Source: an uncultured Planctomyces sp.
Lineage (GTDB): Bacteria; Planctomycetota; Planctomycetia; Planctomycetales; Planctomycetaceae
Assembly (NCBI GenBank): GCA_937899075.1
Contig: CALDJX010000182.1
Coordinates: 1-35,632 of the forward strand
Reading direction: 5' to 3'
Length of the DNA: 35,632 bases
Shown here: positions 19,098-27,855 of the stretch, piece after piece
Layout of the letters: each line of letters opens with the position of its first letter
Position numbering within the stretch: the stretch's first letter is position 1
Made by a program: the position numbers and the translations under genes
Notes under the pieces: generated by a model
Seen by the model: only the letters and a program-made list of their open reading frames with translations
Database searches by the model: none
What the model was told of the DNA's origin: nothing

Positions 19098-19180
19098 GTA
19101 GGCTGGAACAAGCTCCGCGCAGTTCCGGCATTTCAGAATTATCGTACTGCCGGAACTGCGCGGAGCTTGTTCCAGCCTAC
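19098..19180. repeat. Perfect 33-bp inverted repeat (REP-like palindrome)
   Basis: Left arm 19098-19130 and right arm 19148-19180 are exact reverse complements over 33 bases, beginning GTAGGCTGGAACAAGCTCCG, with a 17-base loop. It lies about 100 bases after accC. No T-run follows. The GTAGGCTGGAACAAG core resembles abundant planctomycete intergenic palindromes I recall; whether a cognate transposase moves it cannot be told here. Confidence 0.92.
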
Positions 19181-19305
19181 TGTTCGAAATCGGAAACTGA
19201 TTGCGGACACGTTTCTTAGATGTAGCGCAACGCTGAGCCTTCGAACTGGCTTTGGCGAGCAAATACATACTGAATCAAATCAAACCAGGAAGTTTGGAGT
19301 TTTCG

Positions 19306-20619
19306 ATGGCTGAATCCGCTCCCCTCTCTCATCCCGCGAAGAAAGAACACAACTTCAAGAAAGTTGCGATTCTGTTTTCTGGCGGACCGGCTCCAGCGGC
19401 CAACGCGGTGATCTCCACCTGTGCGGCCAGCTTTCGAAAAAGCGGTATCGAAGTCGTCGGAGTTCTGCACGGCTACCGACACCTGATGGAGTACAGCGCG
19501 GACAATCCGATGCAGGAAGGCCGCGACTTCATCATGCTCAACGACACAACGTTGAAGCGAACTCGCAATCAGCGAGGCATTATTATCGGCACGGCTCGAG
19601 CAAATCCGGGCAAGCTGATTCAGGCTCCGGCAGACCTTCAGGATGCCGACAAGACGGCTCCGATGAAGACAGCTTACGAAGCTCTGTGCTCGCTGGGAGC
19701 CGACGCGCTGATCTCCATCGGCGGAGACGACACGCTCAAAACAGCCAACAAGTTCAAGCTTTATCAGGACACGCTTCCTGCAGGCAGCAAGAAGCTTCCC
19801 GTCGTCCACGTTCCGAAAACGATCGACAACGATTACCACGGAATCGACTTCACGTTCGGATTCTTCACCGCCGTCGAAGTTCTGGGTGGCGAACTTCGCA
19901 ACCTGCTCGCCGATGCCGAAGCCAGTGAAAGTTACTTCGTGGCTGAGTGCATGGGACGAAGCGCCGGCTGGCTGGCTTATGGGGCTGCGATTTCCAGCGA
20001 GGCGAGTCTGGTCGTCAGCGTCGAAGACATCGAAGGTAATCTTGCGGGAACCGAAGAATGGACCAGCCCCAAGACCGGTCAAATTGAGTCGCGCAAGATC
20101 ATGAACATCGAAGCTCTCGTCGGGCGAATCGTTAAGACAATGCGAGCGCGTGACGCGGGCGGCAAACGGTTCGGAACGATCGTCATGGCGGAAGGTCTCG
20201 CCGAGATGATGCCGGCCAGTCAGCTCGAAGGAATTCCTCGTGACGACCACGGCCACATCTCTGTGGCTCATGTCGACCTTGGCAAGCAGTTCGCCAAGTT
20301 GATCGCCGCTGAGTACAAAGCTCAGACTGGTAACGCTCGAAAAATTACGGGCTTGCAGCTTGGTTACGAATCCCGCTGTGCACCGCCGACAGCGTTCGAC
20401 GTCATGCTCGGCAGCCAGCTTGGTGTCGGCGCTTTCCGAGCCATCGTTGAGCAGGGACTCAACGGGGTGATGGTTTCGATCGTCGGGCAACTTGAATTGC
20501 ATTACGTCCCGTTTGAAGAGCTGGTCAACCCGGCCGACCTGGTGACGAAGGTTCGGTTTATCGAAACCGGTTGCGACTTCCATCAGCTCGCCCGGTTCCT
20601 CGAAACTCACGTCGACTGA
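19306..20619 (+). CDS. pfp: Diphosphate--fructose-6-phosphate 1-phosphotransferase (PPi-type phosphofructokinase)
   Basis: This 437-residue enzyme interconverts fructose 6-phosphate and fructose 1,6-bisphosphate with pyrophosphate, a reversible step useful in both glycolysis and gluconeogenesis. The donor site is SIGGDDTLKTA (GGDDT at 139-143): the second Asp blocks ATP and is diagnostic of PPi use. The catalytic loop is HVPKTIDNDYHG (170-176), and MGRSAGWLAYGAA is the sugar-phosphate site. The start at ATG 19306 is favoured by TTGGAG six bases upstream; an earlier in-frame start at 19252 lacks one. It differs strongly from the GGDG-type enzyme at 11358, so the two are not recent duplicates. 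ftsH follows after a 236-base gap with a long hairpin. Confidence 0.92.
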   Translation: MAESAPLSHPAKKEHNFKKVAILFSGGPAPAANAVISTCAASFRKSGIEVVGVLHGYRHLMEYSADNPMQEGRDFIMLNDTTLKRTRNQRGIIIGTARANPGKLIQAPADLQDADKTAPMKTAYEALCSLGADALISIGGDDTLKTANKFKLYQDTLPAGSKKLPVVHVPKTIDNDYHGIDFTFGFFTAVEVLGGELRNLLADAEASESYFVAECMGRSAGWLAYGAAISSEASLVVSVEDIEGNLAGTEEWTSPKTGQIESRKIMNIEALVGRIVKTMRARDAGGKRFGTIVMAEGLAEMMPASQLEGIPRDDHGHISVAHVDLGKQFAKLIAAEYKAQTGNARKITGLQLGYESRCAPPTAFDVMLGSQLGVGAFRAIVEQGLNGVMVSIVGQLELHYVPFEELVNPADLVTKVRFIETGCDFHQLARFLETHVD

Positions 20620-20689
20620 TGGCTCTACTGACGGTCGGTCGTGAGAATCGTCCTTCTCGCAACCGGCATGATGGCTATACTTCCTGCAG

Positions 20690-20753
20690 CGGCTGGAAGG
20701 GTTAATGCAGCGAGGTCGCATTTGCGGCTTCGATTCGCTAACCCTGCCAGCCG
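20690..20753. other. Long symmetrical hairpin between pfp and ftsH
   Basis: Outer arms 20690-20704 and 20739-20753 pair over 15 bases with one mismatch (CGGCTGGAAGGGTTA / TAACCCTGCCAGCCG). Inside, after matching 6-base internal loops, 20711-20720 pairs with 20723-20732 over ten positions including two G-U pairs, closing on a two-base loop. The whole 64-base element folds into one rod. There is no T-run. It could be a leader structure of ftsH, an RNase-processing site or a mobile palindrome. Confidence 0.7.
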
Positions 20754-20855
20754 TTGAACGATTAACGACGTATTGAACATACGATCGTAGTCCATATTTG
20801 CCTGCAAACAGACGCCGCCGAACGGTCGGACGTAAATCCGATTCCGGAGCCGGCC

Positions 20856-22931
20856 ATGCAGACTCACTCAGGGAAAGAACACCACTCGATGTCCGATTCC
20901 GACCAGCGACCAGCGCCGGATGCCAAGCCGAAAAAAGATTCGAACGGTGGCCAGCCTCGCAAGCCCGAGTCTCCGAATTCCAACCGCACGGTGCTCTACC
21001 TGCTGATTGTGGCGACGATTTGCCTGGTCTTCTCGCCGCTGCTCTTTACGAAATCCGATCTCAAGACTCTGACGCTCAGTGAGTTCGAAGAGGGGCTCGA
21101 AGACGGCAACTTCAACAAGACCAACGTCTACAATCTCAAGTTTGGTTTGACCGCGATCACTTTTCAGGATCAGCCACTACCCAAGCCAGAGGATCCTCCA
21201 TCGGAAGTCAGCCCGAAATTATTTCGGATACCGACAGCCACGATGGGGAATACCTGGCAGGCAGAAGTAAAAAACGAAATTGAAGAGAAATACGGGATCA
21301 GAGCGTCGCCAACGGATGGCCCCTCCGAGTGGCAGTCGTGGGCGTTGCTGATGATCATCGCAGCGCCGCTGATCCTCCTTCTGATCTTGATGATTCGACG
21401 TGTGGGTGGTGCCGGATCAGCTTTGTCGTTCGGCCGAAGTCGAGGCAAGGTCTACGCGCAGGACGATCTCGACACGACGTTCGATGACGTCAAAGGAATC
21501 GACGAAGCCGTTGAAGAACTGAAAGAGGTCGTCGAGTTTCTCAAGTCGCCGGGTAAGTACCAGGCGTTGGGCGGGCGAATTCCGAAAGGGGTTCTGCTGG
21601 TCGGCCCTCCGGGAACGGGCAAGACGATGCTTGCCAAAGCCGTCGCCGGTGAAGCAGGGGTTCCATTTGTAAGTATCTCAGGTTCTGACTTTGTTGAGAT
21701 GTTTGTCGGCGTGGGAGCCGCTCGTGTTCGAGACATGTTCCAACAGGCGGCTCAGCGTTCGCCGTGCATTATTTTCATCGACGAACTCGACGCGCTCGGC
21801 AAGGCTCGCAGCAACGGAATGCCCGGCGGAAACGATGAGCGAGAGCAGACTTTGAATGCATTGCTCGTTGAGATGGATGGCTTCGGATCGGACCAAAGCG
21901 TCATCGTCATGGGAGCCACCAACCGACTCGACGTTCTCGATCAGGCACTGCTTCGTCCCGGACGATTCGATCGTCAGGTTCTCGTCGACCGGCCGGACAT
22001 CAAGGGCCGGGAAGCGATCCTCAAAGTCCACATGACCAAAATCAAAATGGACGAGTCAGTCAATCTCGCTCGGATCGCGAAGCTGACCGCCGGCTTTGTC
22101 GGAGCAGACCTGGCCAACCTCGTCAACGAGGCCGCGTTGCTGGCAGCTCGAAAAGACAAGAAGTGCGTCACGCAGGACGAATTTGAAGAGGCCGTCGATC
22201 GAGTCGTCGCCGGCCTGGCCAAGCATACGCGGATCATCGATGACGAGGAACGAGAACGGACGGCCTATCACGAGTGCGGCCATGCTCTGACGGCATGCAG
22301 CCTGCCGAACGCCGATCCGGTGCACAAGATTTCGATCATCCCGCGAGGGAGAACGCTGGGCTTCATGATGCAAAGCCCGGACTCCGAAAGTCACAACATG
22401 ACGAAGTCAGCATTGCTGGCAGAGATCTGCGTGATGCTCGGCGGCACGGCTGCGGAACACGTCATCTACGACGAGCCTTCCGTCGGTGCTCAAAACGATC
22501 TTCAGCGAGCCACTGACACGGCTCGGCGAATGGTCACCGAATGGGGCATGAGCGAGAAGATTGGCAAAGTGCACTACAGCGAGTCTCGATCGTCACCATT
22601 CCTCGGTGGAAGAATGAGTGAGGAGCCAACCCACAGCGAACAAACAATTCGCGAGATCGATCTGGAAGTAAAAAAAATTATCGACGCCGGCTACGCACAG
22701 ACTCTGGAGATCATCAGAAGCCGACGGCAGGTGCTGGAGCAGATGACTCGTGAGCTGATCGAAGTCGAAACGATGGACGCGGACCATCTCAAAAGGATCC
22801 TCGACGAGCATCATCCCGGCGCTCAGATCGTGCCCGGCACGTTTTCAAAGGCCGACACGGCGAACCCGTTCGCGGCAGCCGATCAGGAAAAAAACGACAG
22901 CGATGCGGAAGTTTCCGGCACCGACGACTGA
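20856..22931 (+). CDS. ftsH: ATP-dependent zinc metalloprotease FtsH
   Basis: This 691-residue membrane protease extracts and degrades misfolded membrane proteins and some cytosolic regulators. The order is: a polar tail of about 43 residues, TM1 (about 45-64), a periplasmic domain of about 95 residues, TM2 (about 162-180), then an AAA+ module with Walker A GPPGTGKT (250-257), Walker [10 protein letters not shown], the pore motif FVGVGAAR and the second region of homology (RPGRFDR). The zinc protease domain has HECGH (472-476). The ends are normal for the family, except for an Asp/Ala-rich tail. ATG 20856 has GGAG 11 bases upstream; ATG 20889 is an alternative start. Confidence 0.96.
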   Translation: MQTHSGKEHHSMSDSDQRPAPDAKPKKDSNGGQPRKPESPNSNRTVLYLLIVATICLVFSPLLFTKSDLKTLTLSEFEEGLEDGNFNKTNVYNLKFGLTAITFQDQPLPKPEDPPSEVSPKLFRIPTATMGNTWQAEVKNEIEEKYGIRASPTDGPSEWQSWALLMIIAAPLILLLILMIRRVGGAGSALSFGRSRGKVYAQDDLDTTFDDVKGIDEAVEELKEVVEFLKSPGKYQALGGRIPKGVLLVGPPGTGKTMLAKAVAGEAGVPFVSISGSDFVEMFVGVGAARVRDMFQQAAQRSPCIIFIDELDALGKARSNGMPGGNDEREQTLNALLVEMDGFGSDQSVIVMGATNRLDVLDQALLRPGRFDRQVLVDRPDIKGREAILKVHMTKIKMDESVNLARIAKLTAGFVGADLANLVNEAALLAARKDKKCVTQDEFEEAVDRVVAGLAKHTRIIDDEERERTAYHECGHALTACSLPNADPVHKISIIPRGRTLGFMMQSPDSESHNMTKSALLAEICVMLGGTAAEHVIYDEPSVGAQNDLQRATDTARRMVTEWGMSEKIGKVHYSESRSSPFLGGRMSEEPTHSEQTIREIDLEVKKIIDAGYAQTLEIIRSRRQVLEQMTRELIEVETMDADHLKRILDEHHPGAQIVPGTFSKADTANPFAAADQEKNDSDAEVSGTDD

Positions 22932-22955
22932 GAAACGTAGCGAGTGCTGAGCCGG

Positions 22956-24086
22956 CTACTTGAGAATCTCAGCCACTTGTTGATGACTGAGTACGTTCAT
23001 GACGAGCGGCTGTGAGAGGTCATCTTGAGACTGTTGCCACGTTGCGACCAGGCCAGCTTTCGTTGAGACGACGTCGACGTAACGGCTGCAGCCGGTTCCG
23101 TACGGGCTGATGAACTGCGGCAGGTACTTCGACAATCGTTCGATGTTTTCGAAGCTGCCGTTCTGAATGAACGCCACGCCGCCGAGTTCCTCGCACGAGT
23201 ATCCTCGCGGGCGTTTAACCGCCGTTGAATGTTCGTCCAGGTCACGCAAAGACTCGCCGCCGTCGTAGAAGAACAGACTCGCGTCAACGTCGGTGAACGC
23301 TCCAACTTTCGGAACATCCACCACGCAGGTTCCGCGAGTCATCGCGACATCCCATGTTGTTCCGCGAGGGAAGAAGTCGTATTCCGTATCGCCGAATGGC
23401 GGAGTCGTCGTGACATCATTCGCGGTGTCGGCGGATGCCGTTCGAAAGCCGGTATTCGAACTCGACCAACTGAAAGGATGGCTGCAGAACAGCAGGTTCA
23501 GGTCGTTGTCGGCTCGTTCGTAAAGGAACGGGTCTTTGACATGCAGCCAACGCAGATCCGAACACGCGGCCACGGTTTCAAGAGACGATTGCTTCAAACC
23601 TTCGAGCGTGTTGGCGGCCAGTCGTTCGGTCGTCCAGACGCCCGTTCCGGGTTTGAGATAACTTTCGAAACCTTTCGGGTAGCCGACTCCGTCCTTTTCC
23701 GTCGAGACATAAAGCTCATAGCCGTTTGACGTGCGTCGCAACGCGCTGCCTTCGATCGAGAGAACTGTTCGATCTCCGATGTTGAGATCCGGCTTCGAGA
23801 AGCTGAGCGATTTCTCCCAGCTCGTCCCGCCGTCATTCGAGGTGAAGACGGCCAGTTCCAGGCCTCGTTGTCCCGCGGCAACCCCGGTCCGCGAGTCGCC
23901 GTGATTTCGGTATCGGCCGACGACGTGCAGGTCGCCATTTGAGTCTTCAATCGTATTGCCGCCTCCGAACCAGAAGCCGGTCGATTGTTGCTGAGCGGGC
24001 ACAATGATTCGCGCGAGCTTCTGATCGATCAGAGCGTTGGCAAGATTCGCGAGTCGTTCTTCCTGGGTGGCGGACAATGCAGCCAT
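22956..24086 (-). CDS. Sialidase-like beta-propeller protein of unknown function
   Basis: This 376-residue protein has no signal peptide, so it is probably cytoplasmic unless exported otherwise. One clear Asp-box (S-x-D-x-G-x-T-W; SNDGGTSWEKS at about 83-93) and the long beta-rich body with repeated F/Y-W turns suggest a sialidase/BNR-type propeller. Other notable pieces are GFWFGGGNTIEDSNGDLHVV near the start and LVATWQQSQDDLSQPL near the end, which resemble neighbouring blades. The Arg triad of true sialidases cannot be assigned by eye, so the substrate is unknown. AGGA lies 10 bases before ATG 24086. It is convergent with ftsH and divergent from the repeat protein. Confidence 0.7.
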   Translation of the reverse strand: MAALSATQEERLANLANALIDQKLARIIVPAQQQSTGFWFGGGNTIEDSNGDLHVVGRYRNHGDSRTGVAAGQRGLELAVFTSNDGGTSWEKSLSFSKPDLNIGDRTVLSIEGSALRRTSNGYELYVSTEKDGVGYPKGFESYLKPGTGVWTTERLAANTLEGLKQSSLETVAACSDLRWLHVKDPFLYERADNDLNLLFCSHPFSWSSSNTGFRTASADTANDVTTTPPFGDTEYDFFPRGTTWDVAMTRGTCVVDVPKVGAFTDVDASLFFYDGGESLRDLDEHSTAVKRPRGYSCEELGGVAFIQNGSFENIERLSKYLPQFISPYGTGCSRYVDVVSTKAGLVATWQQSQDDLSQPLVMNVLSHQQVAEILK

Positions 24087-24479
24087 GTGAAGTTGATCCT
24101 GAGAGGAGTGGTTGTTGTCGATTCATGAAGCAGGCACCGGTGCTGACTGCCAACTGAGTTTTGACGAATCGCTCCAATCGACTCAACGCTGGCGACGGCA
24201 AAAGAGCGGCGAGATCGTCGAATCGTCGGCAACGATATCAGATGTACCCCGTTCCGGTTATGACGGACGTGATCGCCGCAACTCTATTTTGCGTGCCTTA
24301 CGCTTCTTTACGGCTTGTGGGGGCACTCGTATCATGCCGGCTCGGTCTATACCGTCAAACCATCATGTCGCGTTTTTCGACGACCAAAAAGCAACGATCA
24401 CACGGTAACTGCAAGGGCTCTGGAGAAACAGATATTCGAGTAGTTGCGAATTCAGCGGGCACAAACATGCGGGCAAAAC
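24087..24479. other. Divergent intergenic region before the repeat protein
   Basis: These 393 bases separate the sialidase-like gene from the repeat-protein gene. Short frames pass through it, but none has coding character. No clear hairpin, promoter or repeat was recognised; it should hold both promoters. Confidence 0.35.
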
Positions 24480-25481
24480 ATGTCAAAGAAGCGAACGCGG
24501 GCTGTCAAAGGAGCGGGCCAGAGAGCAAACCCACTTGCCAGAAAAGTTCCCCATCGAGAAGCCGTCTGGCTGGAAGGACCAGTTCCGACCGGCTACTGGC
24601 TGTCGGCTGACAATCGTCGGCTGTATCTGATCTGGCTGGGGCAGCGACTTGGGTTTCGGACGCTCGACGACTTTTATCAAATCAAGACAAGCGACTTCAA
24701 ATTGAACCGAGGCAGCGGCGTGCTGCTGCATTGCTGGGGCAGTTCGTCGGTCACTGCCGTCATGGAGACCTTTCCCGATCACGGTTGGATCGAGTGGTTG
24801 TTCGTGTCCTGCCCGAGATCGTTCTGGGCTGATCGCAAGAATCATCGCCGCTACATGAAGTGGCTCGCGGAGCAATGCGGCGTTGACGAGCCGGACGACT
24901 GGTACCGCATTACGAATCGAGACTTTCGAACGCACAAAGGCGGAGCATTTCTGCTCTACTATGAGAGCACGATTTCGGAAGCGGTGAAGGCTTACCTTCC
25001 AAAACGAAGGTGGAACGAATGGCAATTCGGAAAGACGCCAAAGAACTTCTGGGCTGACCGAACCAACCGGGTTCGTTATATGAAATGGCTGGGCAAGCGT
25101 CTGGGATGCAGAAAACTGGACGACTGGTACGGAGTCACTCGCAAAGATTTTGAGCGGAATTACGGCAACCAGTTGATGAAGCACTACAATGGCTCACCAC
25201 TGGCCGCTGCGATGGACTGCTTTTCGAATCACGAATGGCTCGAATGGAAGTTCGCTCGCGTTCCGGTCGGCTTCTGGAAGACGAAGAAGAATCGAGAGCG
25301 GTATCTCGTCTGGTTGGAAAAGAAGCTGAAGATTCGCAAACCCGAAGACTGGAACCGAGTCCGCCGAGTGGACTTCAAAGATAACTTCGGAGGCGGTCTG
25401 CTGGCGATGTATCGATCGGTCGAATCGCTGCTGAAGAAATCAGGTCGCACGAAAGCAATCAAGAGTGGCACCCGTCGTTGA
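24480..25481 (+). CDS. Protein with four approximately 75-residue W/Y-rich repeats, function unknown
   Basis: This 333-residue basic protein has no signal peptide. After a K/R-rich tail (1-30) it is almost entirely a tandem repeat: units begin at FW/YW at 39, 115, 190 and 265, a spacing of 75-76. Each unit follows F-W-x5-N-R-x2-Y-x2-W-L, then L-G-x-R-x2-D-D-W-Y, D-F, G-x3-L, then x-S-x3-A, and ends W-x-E-W-x-F. The last unit stops before the W-x-E-W-x-F part. No catalytic motif was recognised. I recall repeats of this pattern mainly in predicted proteins of algae and glomeromycete fungi, unverified. The basic N-terminus suggests nucleic-acid contact, an inference only. ATG 24480 is chosen over 24444. 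Its stop overlaps the GTG start of pabB by 17 bases, suggesting co-transcription. Confidence 0.8.
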   Translation: MSKKRTRAVKGAGQRANPLARKVPHREAVWLEGPVPTGYWLSADNRRLYLIWLGQRLGFRTLDDFYQIKTSDFKLNRGSGVLLHCWGSSSVTAVMETFPDHGWIEWLFVSCPRSFWADRKNHRRYMKWLAEQCGVDEPDDWYRITNRDFRTHKGGAFLLYYESTISEAVKAYLPKRRWNEWQFGKTPKNFWADRTNRVRYMKWLGKRLGCRKLDDWYGVTRKDFERNYGNQLMKHYNGSPLAAAMDCFSNHEWLEWKFARVPVGFWKTKKNRERYLVWLEKKLKIRKPEDWNRVRRVDFKDNFGGGLLAMYRSVESLLKKSGRTKAIKSGTRR

Positions 25482-26985
25482 AGAGTTGAAAGTCGTCCCG
25501 TCACCAGCAGACGCGTTGCAGGCGTTTGCTGGCTGTGACGGTTTGATCCTCTTCGACAGTGCCCTGCAACGAGACCGTTTGGGGCGATATTCGTTTCTCA
25601 CTGCTGACCCGATCGCCACCTTTGAAGTTGAACGGGCGACGTTCGGCGACTCGCCGTTCGAGTCGGTCCGTGCCGCCGTTGCTCGATTGAATGATCGTTT
25701 CAGTCTGAGTCGGTTGTCGGACTTGCCACCGTTTCAAGGCGGCGTGGCGGGCCTGCTTTCGTATGAGCTTGGTGGTTGCTGGGAACGCATCGCGCGAACT
25801 GGCAGAGACGAATTCGAGCTGCCCGACGCATGGTTCGGGATTTACGACTGGGTCATCGCGTGGGATCACCAGCAGAACCGAGCTTGGGTCATTTCTCACG
25901 GGCTGCCGAAGCTTGATTCGCAGGATGCTGACAGTCTTCAACCCTCAATCTCCAATTCCGATCTGAGCAGTTGTCAGGACAGAGCGGCTGCGCGAATCCG
26001 AGAGGTGCTGGCAAAGCTGTCGTCGGCGAATACTGAACCGTCAAACGACGACCTTAACGAAGCCTCACAGGACGTGCCGGAAGCCGAGCTTGCGCCCCAG
26101 CATCCACTTCCTGGCTGGGACGGTGTGACCTCTGACTTTTCTCGTGATGAATATCTGGCCGCTGTCGCGCGAGTCATCGAGTACATCCACGCGGGCGACG
26201 TCTTTCAGGCGAACGTTTCGCAACGATTGCTGGCTCGGTGCAATCTTCCGCCCACCGAACTTTATTCAACGTTGCGGCGTTGCAATCCTGCGCCGTTTGC
26301 AGGGTTTCTTGCTCACAATGACTGGGCGATCGTTTCGGCTTCTCCGGAACGGTTTATTCGAGTTGAAAACGGAGTCGTGGAAACTCGCCCCATCAAAGGG
26401 ACTCGGCAGCGACGAACCGGCCCGGAAGCCGACCTTTTCACACGCGACGAGTTACGACAAAGCGAAAAAGACGTCGCCGAGAATGTGATGATCGTCGACT
26501 TGCTCCGCAACGATCTGTCGCGTGTGTGTGAGCCGGGTTCGATCTCCGTGCCGGAACTCTGCGTTGTCGAGACTTACGAAACCGTCCAGCACCTGGTCTC
26601 GGAAGTTCGCGGAACATTGAAGCAGGGCAGGGGGCAACGCGGAGAGAAGTCTGACATCTGGTCGCTGCTGGCCGCGTCGTTTCCCGGCGGATCGATTACC
26701 GGTGCTCCGAAAGTGCGAGCGATGGAGATTATCTCGGAGTTGGAGCCGACCGCCCGCGGTCCTTATTGCGGATGCTTGTTCTACTCCTGCTTTGACGGCA
26801 CCTTTGACAGCAGTATTCTCATTCGGTCGTTCGTGTGGCGGCGAGGCTGGGTGCAGTGCCGAGTCGGCGGCGGAATCGTTGCTCAGTCGAACCCCGTGGC
26901 GGAATACGAAGAAACATTGCACAAGGCGGAAGGGATGTTGCGAGCACTCCAGCAGTCCGGACTTTGCGAGCCTCGTGCGAAATAG
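25465..26985 (+). CDS. pabB: Aminodeoxychorismate synthase component I (PabB)
   Basis: This 506-residue chorismate-utilising enzyme adds ammonia to chorismate to make 4-amino-4-deoxychorismate for folate. The decisive residue is the lysine in TRPIKGTRQR (K311): PabB enzymes have PIKGT, whereas anthranilate synthase TrpE has PIAGT. Other family motifs are GDVFQANVSQR, VSASPERF, DLLRNDLSRV, PGGSITGAPK and YCGCLFYSC, ending with VGGGIVAQSNPVAEYEET. The N-terminal domain is Trp-binding-fold-like. The start is GTG 25465, inside the end of the repeat-protein gene; no better start lies nearby. The glutaminase subunit follows eight bases later, completing the synthase. No pabC is visible. Confidence 0.9.
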   Translation: MAPVVEELKVVPSPADALQAFAGCDGLILFDSALQRDRLGRYSFLTADPIATFEVERATFGDSPFESVRAAVARLNDRFSLSRLSDLPPFQGGVAGLLSYELGGCWERIARTGRDEFELPDAWFGIYDWVIAWDHQQNRAWVISHGLPKLDSQDADSLQPSISNSDLSSCQDRAAARIREVLAKLSSANTEPSNDDLNEASQDVPEAELAPQHPLPGWDGVTSDFSRDEYLAAVARVIEYIHAGDVFQANVSQRLLARCNLPPTELYSTLRRCNPAPFAGFLAHNDWAIVSASPERFIRVENGVVETRPIKGTRQRRTGPEADLFTRDELRQSEKDVAENVMIVDLLRNDLSRVCEPGSISVPELCVVETYETVQHLVSEVRGTLKQGRGQRGEKSDIWSLLAASFPGGSITGAPKVRAMEIISELEPTARGPYCGCLFYSCFDGTFDSSILIRSFVWRRGWVQCRVGGGIVAQSNPVAEYEETLHKAEGMLRALQQSGLCEPRAK

Positions 26986-26993
26986 ACGGCCAC

Positions 26994-27692
26994 ATGATTC
27001 TACTGATCGACAATTATGACAGCTTCGTTTTCAACCTCGCTCGGTACGTGACCGAACTTGGCGTTGAGTCCGAAGTCGTCCGCAACGACGCGATTTCAGT
27101 CGCGCACGCGATCGAGATGAAACCGCAGGCGATCATTCTCTCACCCGGACCGTGCACGCCCGCCGAAGCCGGCATTTGCGTGGACCTTGCCAGGGAAGTT
27201 TCCGGCACGATTCCATTGCTTGGAGTTTGCCTCGGCCACCAGGCGATCGCGGCAGCATTTGGAGCGGACATCGTCCGAGCACCTGAGCCCGTTCATGGTC
27301 GAACCTCGCTGGTGACTCACGACGGCCGGAGCCTCTTTCAAGGTCTGCCGAATCCATTGCGAGTCACGCGGTACCACTCGCTGGTCGCTGACGAAAAGTC
27401 GCTGCCGGACGAACTTGAGGTAACTTCGCGAACCGCCGATGGATTGGTCATGGCGTTCGAGCATCGCCAGCACTCGACTTACGGAGTTCAGTTTCACCCG
27501 GAGTCCATCCTGACTCAGACGGGCCATGCTCTGGTCAGAAACTTTCTTCTGTTATCAGGGATCGAAGCGTTGGACGTCCCTGCTGGCGACTCGCTGGGGG
27601 CTGGCGGAATCGGGGCAGGAGTCGTCCCGGATCCGGACTCCGAGATCGACCAACCGTGGGACCACAATCCGGACAATCCACTCCACTGGTAA
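26994..27692 (+). CDS. pabA: Class I glutamine amidotransferase subunit (PabA/TrpG type)
   Basis: This 232-residue glutaminase supplies ammonia to PabB. It begins MILLIDNYDSFVFNLARYV, with catalytic C79 in LLGVCLGHQAI, H168 and E170 in VQFHPESI, and the oxyanion loop ILSPGPCTP. PabA and TrpG share these features and one protein can serve both; the neighbour pabB argues for folate, though amphibolic use is possible. The family usually ends near residue 190. Here a Gly/Asp/Pro-rich tail of about 40 residues (GDSLGAGGIGAGVVPDPDSE and on to PDNPLHW) follows, which is unusual. An upstream frame extension overlaps pabB and is rejected. Confidence 0.9.
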   Translation: MILLIDNYDSFVFNLARYVTELGVESEVVRNDAISVAHAIEMKPQAIILSPGPCTPAEAGICVDLAREVSGTIPLLGVCLGHQAIAAAFGADIVRAPEPVHGRTSLVTHDGRSLFQGLPNPLRVTRYHSLVADEKSLPDELEVTSRTADGLVMAFEHRQHSTYGVQFHPESILTQTGHALVRNFLLLSGIEALDVPAGDSLGAGGIGAGVVPDPDSEIDQPWDHNPDNPLHW

Positions 27693-27855
27693 TTCTTGAC
27701 AGGCTGAACGAGCGGTCGCGGACTTACGATTCATTCGCTGATTGTTGGGGCGAACCGGCAACCGTACAATATCGCACGTCGTTCGCGAGGAGCGGAGCAC
27801 CAGACACTGAGTGCCTGCCTCGGCGAGGCGACAAAACGGGGATTCGCAATGACCG

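Noticed and set aside
19216-20721. A 501-codon open frame on the minus strand opposite pfp
   Set aside because: It is the antisense shadow of a clearly recognisable phosphofructokinase, with Asp/Arg/His-rich composition and no domain; GC-rich codon bias keeps the opposite frame open.
25465-27692. Anthranilate synthase genes trpE-trpG
   Set aside because: The PIKGT lysine in component I is the PabB residue; TrpE carries PIAGT.
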